64,000 nt of DNA from Aureobasidium sp. EXF-3400 (lineage: Eukaryota; Ascomycota; Dothideomycetes; Dothideales; Saccotheciaceae), in assembly GCA_024195585.1 (NCBI GenBank), contig SWBL01000005.1:62001-126000 (forward strand), read 5' to 3'. The position numbers were made by a program, and so were the translations under genes. Under the pieces are notes generated by a model. That model was not told where the DNA came from, did no database searches, and saw nothing but the letters and a program-made list of their open reading frames with translations. This document shows, one piece after another, positions 41,161 through 52,569 of this stretch (positions within the stretch are counted from its first letter, which is position 1; each line of letters begins with the position of its first letter).

Positions 41161-42496
41161 TCACGCTTCCGTGCGCGGCGGCATTGGCCACTCGGCCGCT
41201 TCCTCGTCATATATGTTGATATGTCTAGTCATAAGAACCTCATCGTCGGGAAACCAGCTTTTGTTTCGCAGTGAGCCAACAGCAACTGGTCCAGGGAGTG
41301 TCATGTCAACCGCCGCGCCGGAATTCGACCTGGTGCTTTCTATCGAATTCGGGCGCTCAGCGATGGGATCCAGCTCATACACTTGACTGGGTGGTGCGCT
41401 CTTCAAGTCGCCAACCACACTGGTGAAGTTGCCCATCTTGCTGCGCTTCTTGTTGTCGTCCATCTGTAGATATCCACGCTCGGTGAACCTAGCGCCAGAA
41501 TAGGCTGCTTTTCGCTGTAACGATCCCTTGGAGTTATGGCTGAGGGATTTGCTGCTGTGACTTGTGTTTGTGGTACGCGCTTTCTCCATCATGTTCTTGA
41601 ACAGTGGTCGAAGTGTTGCCAGACATGCTGCAACCATACCCAGCCCTGGTTCTGTCAAGGACAAAACACCGATGTTTATCGCATTCGTGAAGAAGGCAGG
41701 GCCGCTCTTCAAACCTGGGATGTATGCAATGCGGACGAGAGAGATGATGCTGCCGATCGCTCCAAGGCTGAGCAGGAGACCGGATGAGATCTTCGCGGAC
41801 CGTGGTATTTTGGCATTCCAGAGCACGAACACTGGCAGACATGCGAATGTCCAATCGCTGATGGCGTTTAGGAGCGCGTGGAGGTAGTTGAGGGGCTGAA
41901 GTATGTCGTCTCTGATACAGACTCCAGTGGCTTCCTTGATCAAAAAATTGGTCGGTATGCCGCACTGAAAGACAGCAACGAAGGCAAAAGCGGTGGCGAA
42001 AACTGTGTAGATCACTGTGACAGCATAGATGACCTTTCGTTGCCAAGGTCGGACAACGATCCTGAGGAAGAAGATAGCCAGACTGATCTTCAATGTGACA
42101 GTGGTCAGGATGTACAAGCCCATCAGGGAAATGATATACTGCAACTTTGGTCAGCTGGGACAAGAGGTAGCAGCAAGTGAAACAAACCTTCATAATATCA
42201 TTGAGTAGCTCCAATTGAGAGTGTATACCTTCTTCCAGCACTCGTTGCGGTCTGCCGCTTTGTTCAATTTGTTCGATGGCTATCAGCAGACTGCAACATA
42301 TTGTGAACAAGCAGACTGTAATCAGCATCATCCAATCATCCTTTCCGAAGGAGCGTATCAGGAACGCTCGGACATAGACCCGGAGTGCAAACGAGATCCA
42401 TGAGACGACGAGAAAGAAGACGCCTATGACCAGCATGACGACTGTACGAGGCCCGAGTCCAGCCACCCTATGTGCAGCGTCTACTATGGCATCCAT
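41161..42496 (-). CDS. SAT4-type integral membrane protein (fungal rhodopsin-fold domain)
   Basis: Exons on the minus strand are 42496-42188 and 42138-41161, giving about 428 residues. Seven hydrophobic helices are visible: VVMLVIGVFFLVVSWISFAL, WMMLITVCLFTICCSLLIAI, LMGLYILTTVTLKISLAIFF, VIYAVTVIYTVFATAFAFVAVF, a helix near WTFACLPVFVLWNAKI, LLLSLGAIGSIISLVRIAYI and a last one near INIGVLSLTEPGLGMVAACLA. The GKDDW motif after helix 1, FFLRI, and SLTEPGLGM near the end are typical of this large, mostly uncharacterised ascomycete family, some members of which act in signalling or sit in metabolite clusters. The C-terminal 120 residues are hydrophilic and Ser-rich. The intron is GTTTGT...TGCAG. 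No cluster genes are nearby. Ligand or role unknown. Confidence 0.88.
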
Positions 42497-43971
42497 ATCG
42501 AAAAGAGTTGCCAGAAAAAGATGGACTAAGGAACGATCAAAGGCGAAGATGCGGTTTGCGTCGACGCGCTTCTAGCATAAAAGAGAGCCCTAAAATGTTG
42601 AAGGCAGGAGGAAACGAAAAGCCATTGTAAGTTGAGTCGAAATTTACTCGAGTGGATGAATTGACCGATCTGGAGTCTTTATGGCACTGGAAGGAACCAT
42701 CCTGCCCACTAGCTTCTAAACCGGAACACACGACGGGAAGGATGCAAGTAGGATGCGTGGCTGCTGGACGGGCTGATGACTTCCGATTCGACCTTTGGGC
42801 TTTTACGAACTCGCTTATTAGGTTAATTATGCATCAACTCAAGTTCCTTCTCGAGTGACATGCAGGAAGTATTTGTCGATGCAACAGCCTGCAGGCGAAA
42901 AGTACGATCAAACGAGCAGATCTGGCCATTTACTTCGAGTGGAGCTGTGTGGATCTGGTTGAGCGAGTTGCAGGATGTTGTAGATACTCGCGTGAGCATC
43001 GGTAGATGCACGTCCGACACAAAGCCGATTGACAGGTATGGATTTTTAATATACTGAACCATTCGCTTGGGTTCCACCATCGTGTTTCACTCGGCTCCAA
43101 GTGCCTTGAATCCCCGAGATAGTTGTCTCAAGAGAGCAAGCTGCGTGTTACAGAATATGCTCACTTTGGGGTTAGCTGAGGCGAAAGTTCTTGGATGTGG
43201 TTGATCGCTGACGGGAAGACAGCCAACTTTCGACTGCAGCAGGCACACGCACGACGAGGTCGGCATCTCCAGCGAGACACTCAAGAAGCCGCCCGACAAT
43301 AGAAATCGCAGTATAGTATCCTGCTTATATAGACCGAATCAGGCATTCTTATGATCAGCTGAAAAGGGTCCGTCAATATTGACGATCCTGAATGGGCTCA
43401 CTGAAACCTGTGTTGCTTCTCGTCCAATATCAAGACATTTGATGGATTGCGGGTCTGGCATGCATTTTGCCTGAAAGCCAGGCATGAGACCTCGGTAGAC
43501 TTGGTTGGGAGGGAAGAGTTAGATCCCATGCCGCCAGATGAAAAGGATCAGTTTGTTATCTCCTCAAACACGTGGGATGGCAAGCATCTGACTGGAGTGC
43601 TTGCGCAGTTTGGGCCCACGTTCATCTGAGCTCATCCCCACTACGATATGACGAAAGAGATCGGACGCTGGTAAGACGAGGCTCGGAGACGATGTGCATG
43701 ACTTGCTATGGGAGAAAGACAGCATTTTGCGTCTGGCTCAATGTCAAAGTTGAGAGAGTCACGTGGAGTCGTGTGACAGCCACATGTCAAACACGTTCGC
43801 TCTTGCCTCCGATTGTGGCGACTTCCCCACGATAGAAAGGCTACAATCGCGCTAGTCGCGTCCGCCTTCAGACATGACTTGATGATAAATTGTTCGCCTC
43901 CCTCAAGGTGTTTTCAACTTTGACAATAGCACACGCAACACCCTTGTACAACAAGCTAACGCGCCGCAATC
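42497..43971. other. Long divergent intergenic region upstream of RAD51
   Basis: Nearly 1.5 kb between the membrane-protein start (minus) and RAD51 start (plus). Only short shadow-like frames occur. The bases just before RAD51 contain GCGCG-type motifs (TCGCGCTAGTCGCG at about 43848, ACGCGCC at 43958), reminiscent of cell-cycle MBF/E2F sites, but this is speculative. Confidence 0.5.
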
Positions 43972-45130
43972 ATGAGTGCTGAAGGACAAGAACTCGCATC
44001 CCAGTCTGGCTACGAAGATGGCGCTGCCGGCGGTCCTGGTGCACCTACGCCACTCTCTGCTCTAGAGGTAAGATATTGTTGTTCATTTCCTTCGACTGTC
44101 ATAGCTAAGTGGTCAAGGGAATGGCGGGTCTGACCAAGAGAGACATCCAACTGTTCGTCGAGGGCGGATTCCACACTGTCGAGTCAGTGGCGTACACTCC
44201 CAAGATGGTGCTCGAGCGCATCAAGGGTGTATCTGAGCAGAAGGCAACCAAGGTTCTTGTAGAAGGTATTAGCAATCCCAATCCTGCTCGTCTGAGCATG
44301 AGTTAACATGGTTTCTAGCTGCCAAACTTGTTCCAATGGGCTTCACGACTGCCACCGAGATGCACGCACGCCGCAGTGAACTCATTTCTATCACGACTGG
44401 TTCCAAGCAGCTTGATACCCTGCTCGCAGGAGGCATCGAAACAGGATCTATCACAGAAGTCTTTGGTGAATTCAGGACGGGAAAGAGTCAGTTATGTCAC
44501 ACGCTGGCAGTGACCTGTCAGCTACCATTCGACATGGGTGGTGGTGAAGGCAAGTGCCTGTACATTGACACCGAGGGTACCTTCAGACCGGTCCGTCTGC
44601 TTGCAGTGGCGCAAAGATACGGTCTTTCAGGAGAAGAGGTGCTCGACAATGTCGCATACGCGCGTGCATACAACTCGGAGCACCAGCTTGATTTGCTCAA
44701 CCAAGCGGCACAAATGATGACGGAAACACGCTTCTCGCTTTTGATCGTCGACTCGGCAACGGCACTCTACCGCACAGATTTCTCTGGACGTGGTGAGCTG
44801 TCTTCGAGACAGGGACATCTAGCCAAGTTCATGCGCACGTTACAACGCCTAGCAGACGAGTTTGGCATTGCAGTACTTATCACCAACCAGGTGGTTGCAC
44901 AAGTGGATGGCGGACCGAGTGCTATGTTCAACCCAGATCCGAAGAAGCCCATTGGTGGCAACATCATTGCACACGCCAGTACAACACGTCTCAGCTTGAA
45001 GAAGGGTCGTGGAGAGACCAGAATCTGCAAGATTTACGACAGTCCCTGCTTACCCGAGAGCGATGCCATGTTCGCCATTAAGGAGGACGGTATCGGTGAC
45101 CCCAGTCCCAAGGACCTCGACAACAACTAA
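43972..45130 (+). CDS. RAD51: Rad51 recombinase
   Basis: Exons 43972-44067, 44118-44265 and 44319-45130 encode about 351 residues, the usual length. Rad51 forms filaments on single-stranded DNA and carries out strand exchange in homologous recombination in the nucleus. The N-terminal helix-hairpin-helix region shows [20 protein letters not shown] and [23 protein letters not shown]. Walker A is GEFRTGKS at about 131-138 and Walker B is [12 protein letters not shown]. The DNA-binding-loop regions [12 protein letters not shown] and [11 protein letters not shown] are intact. Introns are GTAAGA...TCAAG and GTATTA...TCTAG. The second acceptor in intron 1 (AAG at 44117) is chosen because it alone keeps the reading frame. 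All catalytic motifs are present. Confidence 0.97.
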
Positions 45131-45577
45131 ACGACTGGAGGAGGAGACAGATTGTACATGAGGGAACGATATTGCTTTTGAGCTTGCTTTGTGTTTTTCA
45201 AGATACCAGGAGGCTGGGAACGGTTTGCATTTTTGGCTTGGCGTTGGCAGGACGAGCAGGACGAGCATGGCAACATCACAAGATGAAGGCTGAAAGGTGG
45301 CTCGGAGTTTCAGAGAAAAGACGATTTGACAGTAAAATTATAATGCTCTTGCTTAGACGAGATCGATCGTGCTGTGTGTATCGCAAGTGAAACTTCTTTG
45401 CGACCGAGGAAGCAGTGAAGTGAACGAGTGAAAGCTGGGGCAGCTCCAAAGTTTGGAAGTTTGGCGTTCTTCAGTCGCAGCTCGGCGCCATCACAGCAAA
45501 CGCGCATCGACAATTCATAGCGCGACTTTCTCTACTCGACCATCAACCCCAGCAGGTCGACGTTACATGGAGATACA
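45131..45577. other. Intergenic RAD51 / Nup120
   Basis: RAD51 3' flank and Nup120 promoter, both genes on the plus strand. Nothing else is supported. Confidence 0.6.
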
Positions 45578-48500
45578 ATGGCGTTGACTGTGACAGCTCC
45601 CCTGGCGCCATGTCTATACACCGAGGCCCGTCTGAACATCGAGCCGACCTACGCCAATTCCACCCTACACATCCCCACCGAAGGACAATCCTCCTTCTTC
45701 TCGCGCAAACGTTCAAGGAGCGATGATACCCTGGTTGATGCCGATGAAGAGGCATACGCGAAACGTCACCTAGCCACCGAGTCGTCCATCTTTTTTCGCC
45801 GTCAGAACAGAAACCCGCGATGCTTCCTCTGGCGCGTGCTCGAGGAGGGAAAACTGCTACACATTCAGAGTGTCGACCTAGTCCAGGCCCGCAGAAACAC
45901 ACAAGAAAGTGTCATAACCTTCGCCTTGAGCTTCGCCAACCCCATCCGACCCAATGGTGTCGCTTTTGCCGATGCGGTCGAGCGCGACGCTCTCGAAGTC
46001 TTCGTCCTGACCACTTCCAATGAACTATTTACTTTTACTTTGCGCAAAGACCTCCTCCTACGTGGCTCGCTGCCCTCAGCTGCCGACTTCGATCCCGCCA
46101 GCTGCTTCAAAGTACACCAGTCGCCTTCATTCAGCTTTCGATCTCCCTACAAGCTCGTTGCTCTTAGTTCGATGGACTTGCTTGTTTCTCTCAGTGACGG
46201 TGGCTTGCTGCGCCTTTCAAGAAGTGTTGGTCAGGGCTCTGGATCATGGCATGAAACTTCGTTCAGCGAACCTGGCTGGGGATCATCCTTCAAGACTTTC
46301 TTCTCCATGAGAGGTCACAACACCATCAAATTCAACGGCATGGACCTTGAGCCTTCTACTGCTGCTGCAATCGCCCTGTCGCCCGACACAACACATGTTT
46401 TTACCGTGTGCCTCGACCACACTTTGAAGGCCTGGAATACTCAAAGTGGAAAGTTGGGCGTGCAGACAGATCTCTTGAATGAGAATCACAAGGATCTGCA
46501 GTCTGGTTCACCCCAGTTCTTGATGAGCCCTGCTCAAGGAACGCTACTTAAGCTTCTCCAAGTTGATGGAAGTCCCGATGGTGACATGTACTACGCTGTC
46601 ACGAACTCACCGAAAGACCATCAATTTAAGTTTTGGGCAATCATGGATCCTGACGATGTTGAATTGGGTATCCGCGATGTTCAACCAGACACCAAACTGA
46701 TTCCTCCTCTTGACGAACTGATGAACACAAACGCCTGGCAACTTGTCGAATACCACGTCCGTCCTTCGAAGGGCTGGCGCAACACTCAACTTTGGATTAG
46801 AGTCAGATCAGGTGCTATCTGTAAGATTTTCACTTTGACCTTCGATCTGCTTGCCCCACCTGAAGACCTCGAGGATGCATGGCGCAACAATTGGGCTTTT
46901 GTCGATGATGGGTCTCTTACCATTGAGGCTTTGATGAATGACCCCTCATACCCAGGAGACGTTGACATTCAACTTACGGTAGAAGACTGTTCCAGTCTTA
47001 GTGACCGTTGGCTCGACTTCTTCTTTTATCCCGGCAGATTTAGTGTGCCTATGTTGGAAAGCGCATTACACATCTACAAGAAGGGTCTGAAACTCTCCAC
47101 CGAATCGTCTCGATCGGCCAAGGAAAGCCCGCTCAAAGGAAGAATCTGCGATGCCATCGCTGCCAAAATCAGTGTTGATCAGGATGCTGAAGGCCAGCTA
47201 GATTTTGCCAAGTATCAGTCCGAAATTGCCGCACAATGGCATGTGTTTTTTGGTCTTGTACGACACCTCCACACTAGACGTGGTGATTCCCTCTCTTTGG
47301 CATTCGACATGGAAACCGACCTTGCTTGGTCAGTCAGAGCGGATCAAGTCGGCCCTGTCAGGCAATGTAGCGAAGTTGAGGTTATGAATCTCAACAAAGA
47401 TGTCTTCCTTACTCAAGAAGATTCTTTCATCGTCAACTCCATGCCCCTTGCCGATCACCTGGCTGATGAGACCAGTGTGCACATTGGTCGTCTGCTTGCA
47501 GGTGCGAGAACGTTCAGAAGGGGACTATCCTCTGACTTCCAGGCACTCTTCGTGGCGGCAACTGCTGCGGATGCTCTCAAGATTGGTATCAACGACACAA
47601 CCCCAAATGGTACCCAAGACAAGCACCTTGAGGACTTGCGGCAACTCTACGAACTATGCGCCCTCCATACAGAAGTCACGGACGAGGACTTCAATCAATT
47701 AACAGACGCGATGCAAGATCTTGGAGGTCTTGGTGACCTGGATAATGAACTGTTCTACGCTGCTCTTGAACGTCTTGTTGAACCCGAACAGGGTGCTGAC
47801 GGAGACCAAGCGCTCACTCGTTACGGAGACAAGGCAACCATTCGTGGCGCCCAAGACACTCTTACCATGACAAGGGACATCATTCTCGACCTTCTTGCCT
47901 TGGTGGTCTTCATGGCTGGCGATCTTGAAGAGGAAGAACTCTCGCCTGAGTTCAGGCCATCAGAGTTGTACGAGCAGCTAGTAGTGAAGCTAAAAGAGCA
48001 CAATGTCCTGCTTTGGCTTGCTAGCAACGTCCGAGAGGAGCCGTCAAAGAAGGCAAAGGATGCTCCCGAAAGTCCCGTATCAAAGGCCAACAAATCTCTG
48101 TCTCACCCCACTCTGACAGTGCTTGAAAGCATCTTCATTGGAGATTGGCACAGCTTGCGGTTCCCAGCTTCGGAGACACTTCCCTTCCTCATCACCTACT
48201 GGTGCCGTGCGTGGACATATGGGGCTAATATCTCCAATGCTTACAACGATGTGGTCTTGTATGTTTTGGGCAATCTGCTAAAGCATCAGGATTACAATCT
48301 AGCTACAGATTTCCTCAGATTTGTGCCCGAAGGACCTTGGGCCTCCTATCTTCGAGGTAGACTGAATCTTGCAGTCGGAGAATATGCTGTGGCCGCTGAG
48401 TATTTCAAGCAAGCAGCTGAGAAGCTCGCTGAAAAGACTCTCAAAATTGATGGACTGGATACATCGAACCTGATTGATCCTCAAGCGCGTAACTTTTTCA

Positions 48501-49396
48501 ACGATGGGTTGCCTCGCTACTATCTGCACATTTCATACCTGTTTGAGCGCAGTCGTCTGCACGCATATACGGCCGACTTTGCTTCTCTCGCTGCTCAGGA
48601 ATTCGCAGTGAATTTCGAGAACTTCGACGACAACTCATTGATTGATCTAGACACGCGCAAACAGGGGATGCAAAGTAGTCCGGCAGCCACAAAGGTCAAT
48701 TTGGCAATGGAAGAGATCAAGCTGTTGCGTGTGCGCGAGCTGAAGGAAGACATTCTGACTCGCGTCTTCAACGCTTCATTGCAGATATGTCGCTACAAGC
48801 CTGCCTTTGATGCTTTGCTTGTGCTTGGCAACCCTGTGCTACGCAAGACGTCGCTTCAGGCTCTACTTCAGTCGCTCATTGCGACCAACAGAATAAGCAC
48901 CCTTCTTTCTCTGCCGTTCCCAGAGTACCTCGTTCCCGAGGTTGACGATATACTGCTTTCGCTAGCACGCAAGCATCTGTCTTTCTCACCGACACCCACA
49001 CCTGGACAACCTCAGTACCATCAAGTCATGTACACATGGCGTATTCACAACAACGACTTCCGTGGAGCTGCTGTGATATTGTTTGAGCGTCTGCAGCGCC
49101 TCAGACACAGCACGGCCAAGGTGTTTGAGCCCGATGACGAGACGTTGGTTGAGGCGTACTTGGTCCTGATCAACACGCTCGCATGTTGCGGCAAGGACGA
49201 GGGTTGGATTCTTGCAGACAGAGTGGAGGAGGAATACCAGCGTGGTAAGAATGTGTCAACCAGTCATGGCAAGAAGCGCAGGATTGTCACGCTGGAAGAT
49301 GTGCGCAAGGAGTATCAAGCAGAGCTGGACCGCAGAAGCGAGATGCAGCAAGGCAGATTTGCATTGACCACAAGTGATGAGATGGATATGTTCTGA
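45578..49396 (+). CDS. NUP120: Nucleoporin Nup120/Nup160
   Basis: A single exon encodes 1272 residues. Nup120 is a scaffold subunit of the Y-shaped (Nup84/Nup107) complex of the nuclear pore. The N-terminal beta-propeller half includes ALSPDTTHVFTVCLDHTLKAWNTQ (about 262-285), a WD-like blade typical for Nup120/160, and RCFLWRVLEEGKLLHI near residue 80. The C-terminal two thirds are alpha-helical, with PSYLRGRLNLAVGEYAVAAEYFKQA-type solenoid sequence, and EFAVNFENFDD. Length matches fungal Nup120 (about 1000-1300). The start ATG at 45578 begins MALTVTAPLAPCLY, followed at once by propeller strands. The C terminus carries a basic GKKRRIVTLEDVRKEY segment. No introns are needed. Confidence 0.88.
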   Translation: MALTVTAPLAPCLYTEARLNIEPTYANSTLHIPTEGQSSFFSRKRSRSDDTLVDADEEAYAKRHLATESSIFFRRQNRNPRCFLWRVLEEGKLLHIQSVDLVQARRNTQESVITFALSFANPIRPNGVAFADAVERDALEVFVLTTSNELFTFTLRKDLLLRGSLPSAADFDPASCFKVHQSPSFSFRSPYKLVALSSMDLLVSLSDGGLLRLSRSVGQGSGSWHETSFSEPGWGSSFKTFFSMRGHNTIKFNGMDLEPSTAAAIALSPDTTHVFTVCLDHTLKAWNTQSGKLGVQTDLLNENHKDLQSGSPQFLMSPAQGTLLKLLQVDGSPDGDMYYAVTNSPKDHQFKFWAIMDPDDVELGIRDVQPDTKLIPPLDELMNTNAWQLVEYHVRPSKGWRNTQLWIRVRSGAICKIFTLTFDLLAPPEDLEDAWRNNWAFVDDGSLTIEALMNDPSYPGDVDIQLTVEDCSSLSDRWLDFFFYPGRFSVPMLESALHIYKKGLKLSTESSRSAKESPLKGRICDAIAAKISVDQDAEGQLDFAKYQSEIAAQWHVFFGLVRHLHTRRGDSLSLAFDMETDLAWSVRADQVGPVRQCSEVEVMNLNKDVFLTQEDSFIVNSMPLADHLADETSVHIGRLLAGARTFRRGLSSDFQALFVAATAADALKIGINDTTPNGTQDKHLEDLRQLYELCALHTEVTDEDFNQLTDAMQDLGGLGDLDNELFYAALERLVEPEQGADGDQALTRYGDKATIRGAQDTLTMTRDIILDLLALVVFMAGDLEEEELSPEFRPSELYEQLVVKLKEHNVLLWLASNVREEPSKKAKDAPESPVSKANKSLSHPTLTVLESIFIGDWHSLRFPASETLPFLITYWCRAWTYGANISNAYNDVVLYVLGNLLKHQDYNLATDFLRFVPEGPWASYLRGRLNLAVGEYAVAAEYFKQAAEKLAEKTLKIDGLDTSNLIDPQARNFFNDGLPRYYLHISYLFERSRLHAYTADFASLAAQEFAVNFENFDDNSLIDLDTRKQGMQSSPAATKVNLAMEEIKLLRVRELKEDILTRVFNASLQICRYKPAFDALLVLGNPVLRKTSLQALLQSLIATNRISTLLSLPFPEYLVPEVDDILLSLARKHLSFSPTPTPGQPQYHQVMYTWRIHNNDFRGAAVILFERLQRLRHSTAKVFEPDDETLVEAYLVLINTLACCGKDEGWILADRVEEEYQRGKNVSTSHGKKRRIVTLEDVRKEYQAELDRRSEMQQGRFALTTSDEMDMF

Positions 49397-49814
49397 GGTT
49401 GGTAATCTCTAGTAGTGCTTCATATTCGATCGGCCTTCGAGGCAGCAACAATATCGTAGGATTTTGGGGAGGACAAAAGAGAAACGGGCAGGAAACTGGG
49501 CATAGCGCAGGAGTTCATGGCGTATAATAGATGTAAAGATAGTCAATTGTCAGTATTGAGAGAAGACTTGCATGTTTTGTCAATTATCTACTGAAGTTTT
49601 CGTTATTTTGGTCTGAAGCGATTACCGTGCAGTGAATAGGATCATATGTGTGCATGTATTTAGCTGTATGACAGCTAGAAGGAGGAGGAGTGCTGAGTAT
49701 GACGAAGTCGAGGTAGGGCTGTGCCGAGACGGCCGAGGGTGAGATTGGCGGAGGTAACATCACCGGGCAACAACGACAGGCATTGAGTTGTCTAGCAAGC
49801 AACCAGACGACAAC
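49397..49814. other. Intergenic Nup120 / V-ATPase subunit C
   Basis: Nup120 3' flank and the promoter of the next gene. No other feature is supported. Confidence 0.6.
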
Positions 49815-51110
49815 ATGTCCAAGTCGACCTTCTGTCTCGTGTCGCTACCGACATCCATCTCGCCTTCAAATGACAGCGACGAAGCCCTGACGGCCCTGAG
49901 ATCCGTCGTCTCGACCGACAACGGCACGACGTATCCGTTCAGCATCCCGTCCTTCAAAATTGGCACTCTAGACGCCCTGGTGCAGCAGGCCGACGACCTG
50001 CAGAAGCTGGAGCAAGGATGCAAGGGTGTTGTTGAGAAGGTGGCCGACTCGCTGAAGAACATCCTCGAGGGTGACGAGGACAAGATCGCCGACCAGAAGA
50101 ACGTCAACGACAAGCCCGTCGACCACTACCTGCAGAGCTTCCAATGGAACAAGGTCAAATACCGCGCCGACAAACCCATCTCGGAGCTCGTCGACATGCT
50201 CCAGAAGGTTGGCCTCCTGTGCTTCTGTCTGAGTCGTCGCATTGGCTAACAAGAACACTACAGGACATTGCCAGCATAGACAACGACGTCAAGTCCAAGT
50301 TCAACCAGTACAATTCTACAAAGACCTCGTTGGCCTCAGCCCTGCGATCGCGCACCGGCAACCTGTCGCAAAAGTCACTGACCTCTGTTGTCAACCCCAA
50401 CAACCTCCTCGCACCAGACGCCTCGGAATACCTGCAACAACACCTTATCGCTGTGCCCAAGAACCAGGTCAAGGACTACCTTCAGAGCTACGAGTCGTTG
50501 TGCCCCATGGTCGTGCCCCGCTCGTCGCAAGAGCTGGCCAAGGACGACGAGTTCAGCTTGTTTGCCGTTACCGTCTTCAAGAAGCACAGCGCAGAGTTTG
50601 TCCACAAGGTGCGCGAAAGGCGCTGGACGCCTCGTGAGTGGAAGTTCACCGAAGGTGGACGCGAGGCCGAGGAACGCGAGCAGAAGAAGCTTGAGAATGA
50701 CGAGCGCCGTGTCTGGGGCGAGGCTCTCCGTCTCGGTCGCACTGGCTACAGCGATGCTGTCATGGCTTGGATTCACGTTCTTGCCCTGCGTGTCTTTGTT
50801 GAGACAGTCCTGCGTTACGGTCTTCCTTTGAGCTTCGTCTGTGGTCTTGTCAAGGTACGGATTTTTCATGTTACACTAAGCTATGCACAAATGCTGACAC
50901 AAATAACAGACGGACAAGAAGGTTGTCGAGAAGGTCAAGAAGAACCTCGACGGTGCCTATTCACACCTTGGTGGAAACGCCTTCGGTCGCGACAAGAAGG
51001 GTAGAGTGACCAAGGATGATGCTCAAACGGCCAATGAGTTGCAAGCAACTGGCCATGCTGGTGGTGAGGACTACAACGCATACGTCTACTACCAGTTTGA
51101 GATTGCATGA
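49815..51110 (+). CDS. VMA5: V-type proton ATPase subunit C
   Basis: Exons 49815-50207, 50264-50854 and 50910-51110 encode about 394 residues, matching yeast Vma5 (392). Subunit C links the peripheral stalks of the vacuolar proton pump to the catalytic head and is released when the pump disassembles in low glucose. The sequence shows FSIPSFKIGTLDALVQQADDLQKL, YLQSFQWNKVKYRADKPISEL, VVPRSSQELAKDDEFSLFAVTVFKK, ERRWTPREWKF and the conserved C-terminal ALRVFVETVLRYGLPLSF. The C-terminal YYQFEIA is intact. Introns are GTTGGC...CTACAG (less usual GTTGGC donor, branch box CTAAC) and GTACGG...AACAG. Start is the ATG at 49815, directly followed by STFCLVSLPTS. Confidence 0.95.
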
Positions 51111-51345
51111 GCGCAAAGCATTTTGAATCATCCTCCTTCCTTGCCTTAGTCGTTTTCGGCCAGCGTTTCCTTGTTTTCTACCCTTTGTTTTACTGTCCAT
51201 AGACACTCTATACCCAGCCAAATTTTGCAGGTTGTCCATACAAAAGAAAAACATGATCGAGTTCGTATACTTTTCTAGTAAGGGGTCCGCTCCATGAGAC
51301 GTTATATACAGTTGAAAATGCAAAGGGGTATCACAAAGAAACCAT

Positions 51346-52090
51346 TTAGCCCTGCTTGAGAAGGCCTCTCTCCTCGAGGTACTTGGTGATGATGACGACA
51401 GCCTCCTCGACACTGGTGTTTGCCGAGTCAATGTGGATCTCGGGCTTCTCGGGGGCCTCGTAGGGAGCACTGATGCCGGTGAAGTCCTTGATGACACCGG
51501 CGCGGGCCTTCTTGTAAAGACCCTTGGGGTCACGCTTCTCGGCTTCCTCGACGGAGATGTCAACGTAGACCTCGATGAAGGGGAGAGGAGTGTCGGTGTT
51601 GGTGGCTTGCTCGTGGAGTTCGCGGGCGGTCTGACGGTCGGCCTTGTAGGGGGAGATGAAGGAAGTCAGGGCAAGGCAGGATGAGTCGGCGAAGAGCTTG
51701 GCGACCTGTTGCATACCATGGTCAGCTTTGAGGTCTCGAGTCGAACAACCAAGAGTGGCAATGTACCTCTGCAATACGGCGAATGTTCTCGTTACGGCTC
51801 TTCTCGTCGAAGCCAAGATCCTTGTTGAGACCGAAGCGGACGTTGTCGCCGTCGAGACGGTAGGCAGCAAGACCCTGCTGGAGAAGGTGCTGCTCGAGAG
51901 CAGTGGCAATGGTCGACTTGCCTGAGGCAGAGAGACCGGTGAACCAGATGGTAGCGCCCTGCTGCTTGCGGAGCTCGCTACGCTCCTTGCGGGTAAGACC
52001 AGCGTGCCAGGTGATGTTGCTGTTGCCAATTCATGTTAGAGATTGGATATACGCAAGACCTTGATCAAATGTTGAGACTCACGTAGACAT
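51346..52090 (-). CDS. MET14: Adenylyl-sulfate (APS) kinase
   Basis: Exons on the minus strand are 52090-52083, 52019-51767 and 51705-51346, giving about 206 residues. The enzyme phosphorylates adenylyl sulfate to PAPS in sulfate assimilation. The P-loop is GLSASGKS at residues 31-38. [30 protein letters not shown] is the classical APS-binding region, followed by [36 protein letters not shown] and [11 protein letters not shown]. The first exon is only eight bases (ATGTCTAC). Introns are GTGAGT...AACAG and GTACAT...AACAG, and both joins stay in frame. Divergent from GCV1 with 479 bases between start codons. All active-site motifs are present and length is normal. Confidence 0.96.
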
Positions 52091-52569
52091 TTTTTGAGAA
52101 TATGAGAGTGTGGTATAGAGGTCCTGAGGAGGGGAAAAATGATGGTGGCTGTATGCAAGATCGGAGGGGCAGTTCTGGCGCCCATCGCCGATTGCGTATG
52201 GCCTCCCCACCGACACCGCCAGCACGTCAACACCACCAAGCCACAGCAAGAAGCAAGAGCCGCTTCGTTGAACTGACTGCTGAAATCGCGGGTCGGTCCG
52301 AGTAGACGCTAACCTGCCCCTCGGGGTTGTCGTCGGCGGTGGTTGGGGGAAGCTCCTTCCTATGTGGGCGCGCTTACACGAACCCATGTGGTGGTGCTTC
52401 CTTCCAAGAGGAGGCTCAATTCTTATCGATTACTTGTCAAACTCTGCCTCTGTTGACTCAATCCATTTCCTTCCATAGACAACAGAGCATCTTGATCATC
52501 TGCTCAAGTGCTATCAATCACATTCACATCTCCCACCACCTTTCACCAGTACTGGTTACACCTCCAAAC
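52091..52569. other. Divergent promoter MET14 / GCV1
   Basis: This 479-base gap holds both promoters and leaders. I did not find a CACGTG (Cbf1-type) site. The GCV1 leader is pyrimidine- and A-rich. No other gene is seen. Confidence 0.6.

Noticed and set aside
41534..42496. A 320-codon unspliced reading of the SAT4-type gene
   Set aside because: It runs through the intron and changes frame, losing the last helices; the spliced form restores seven helices.
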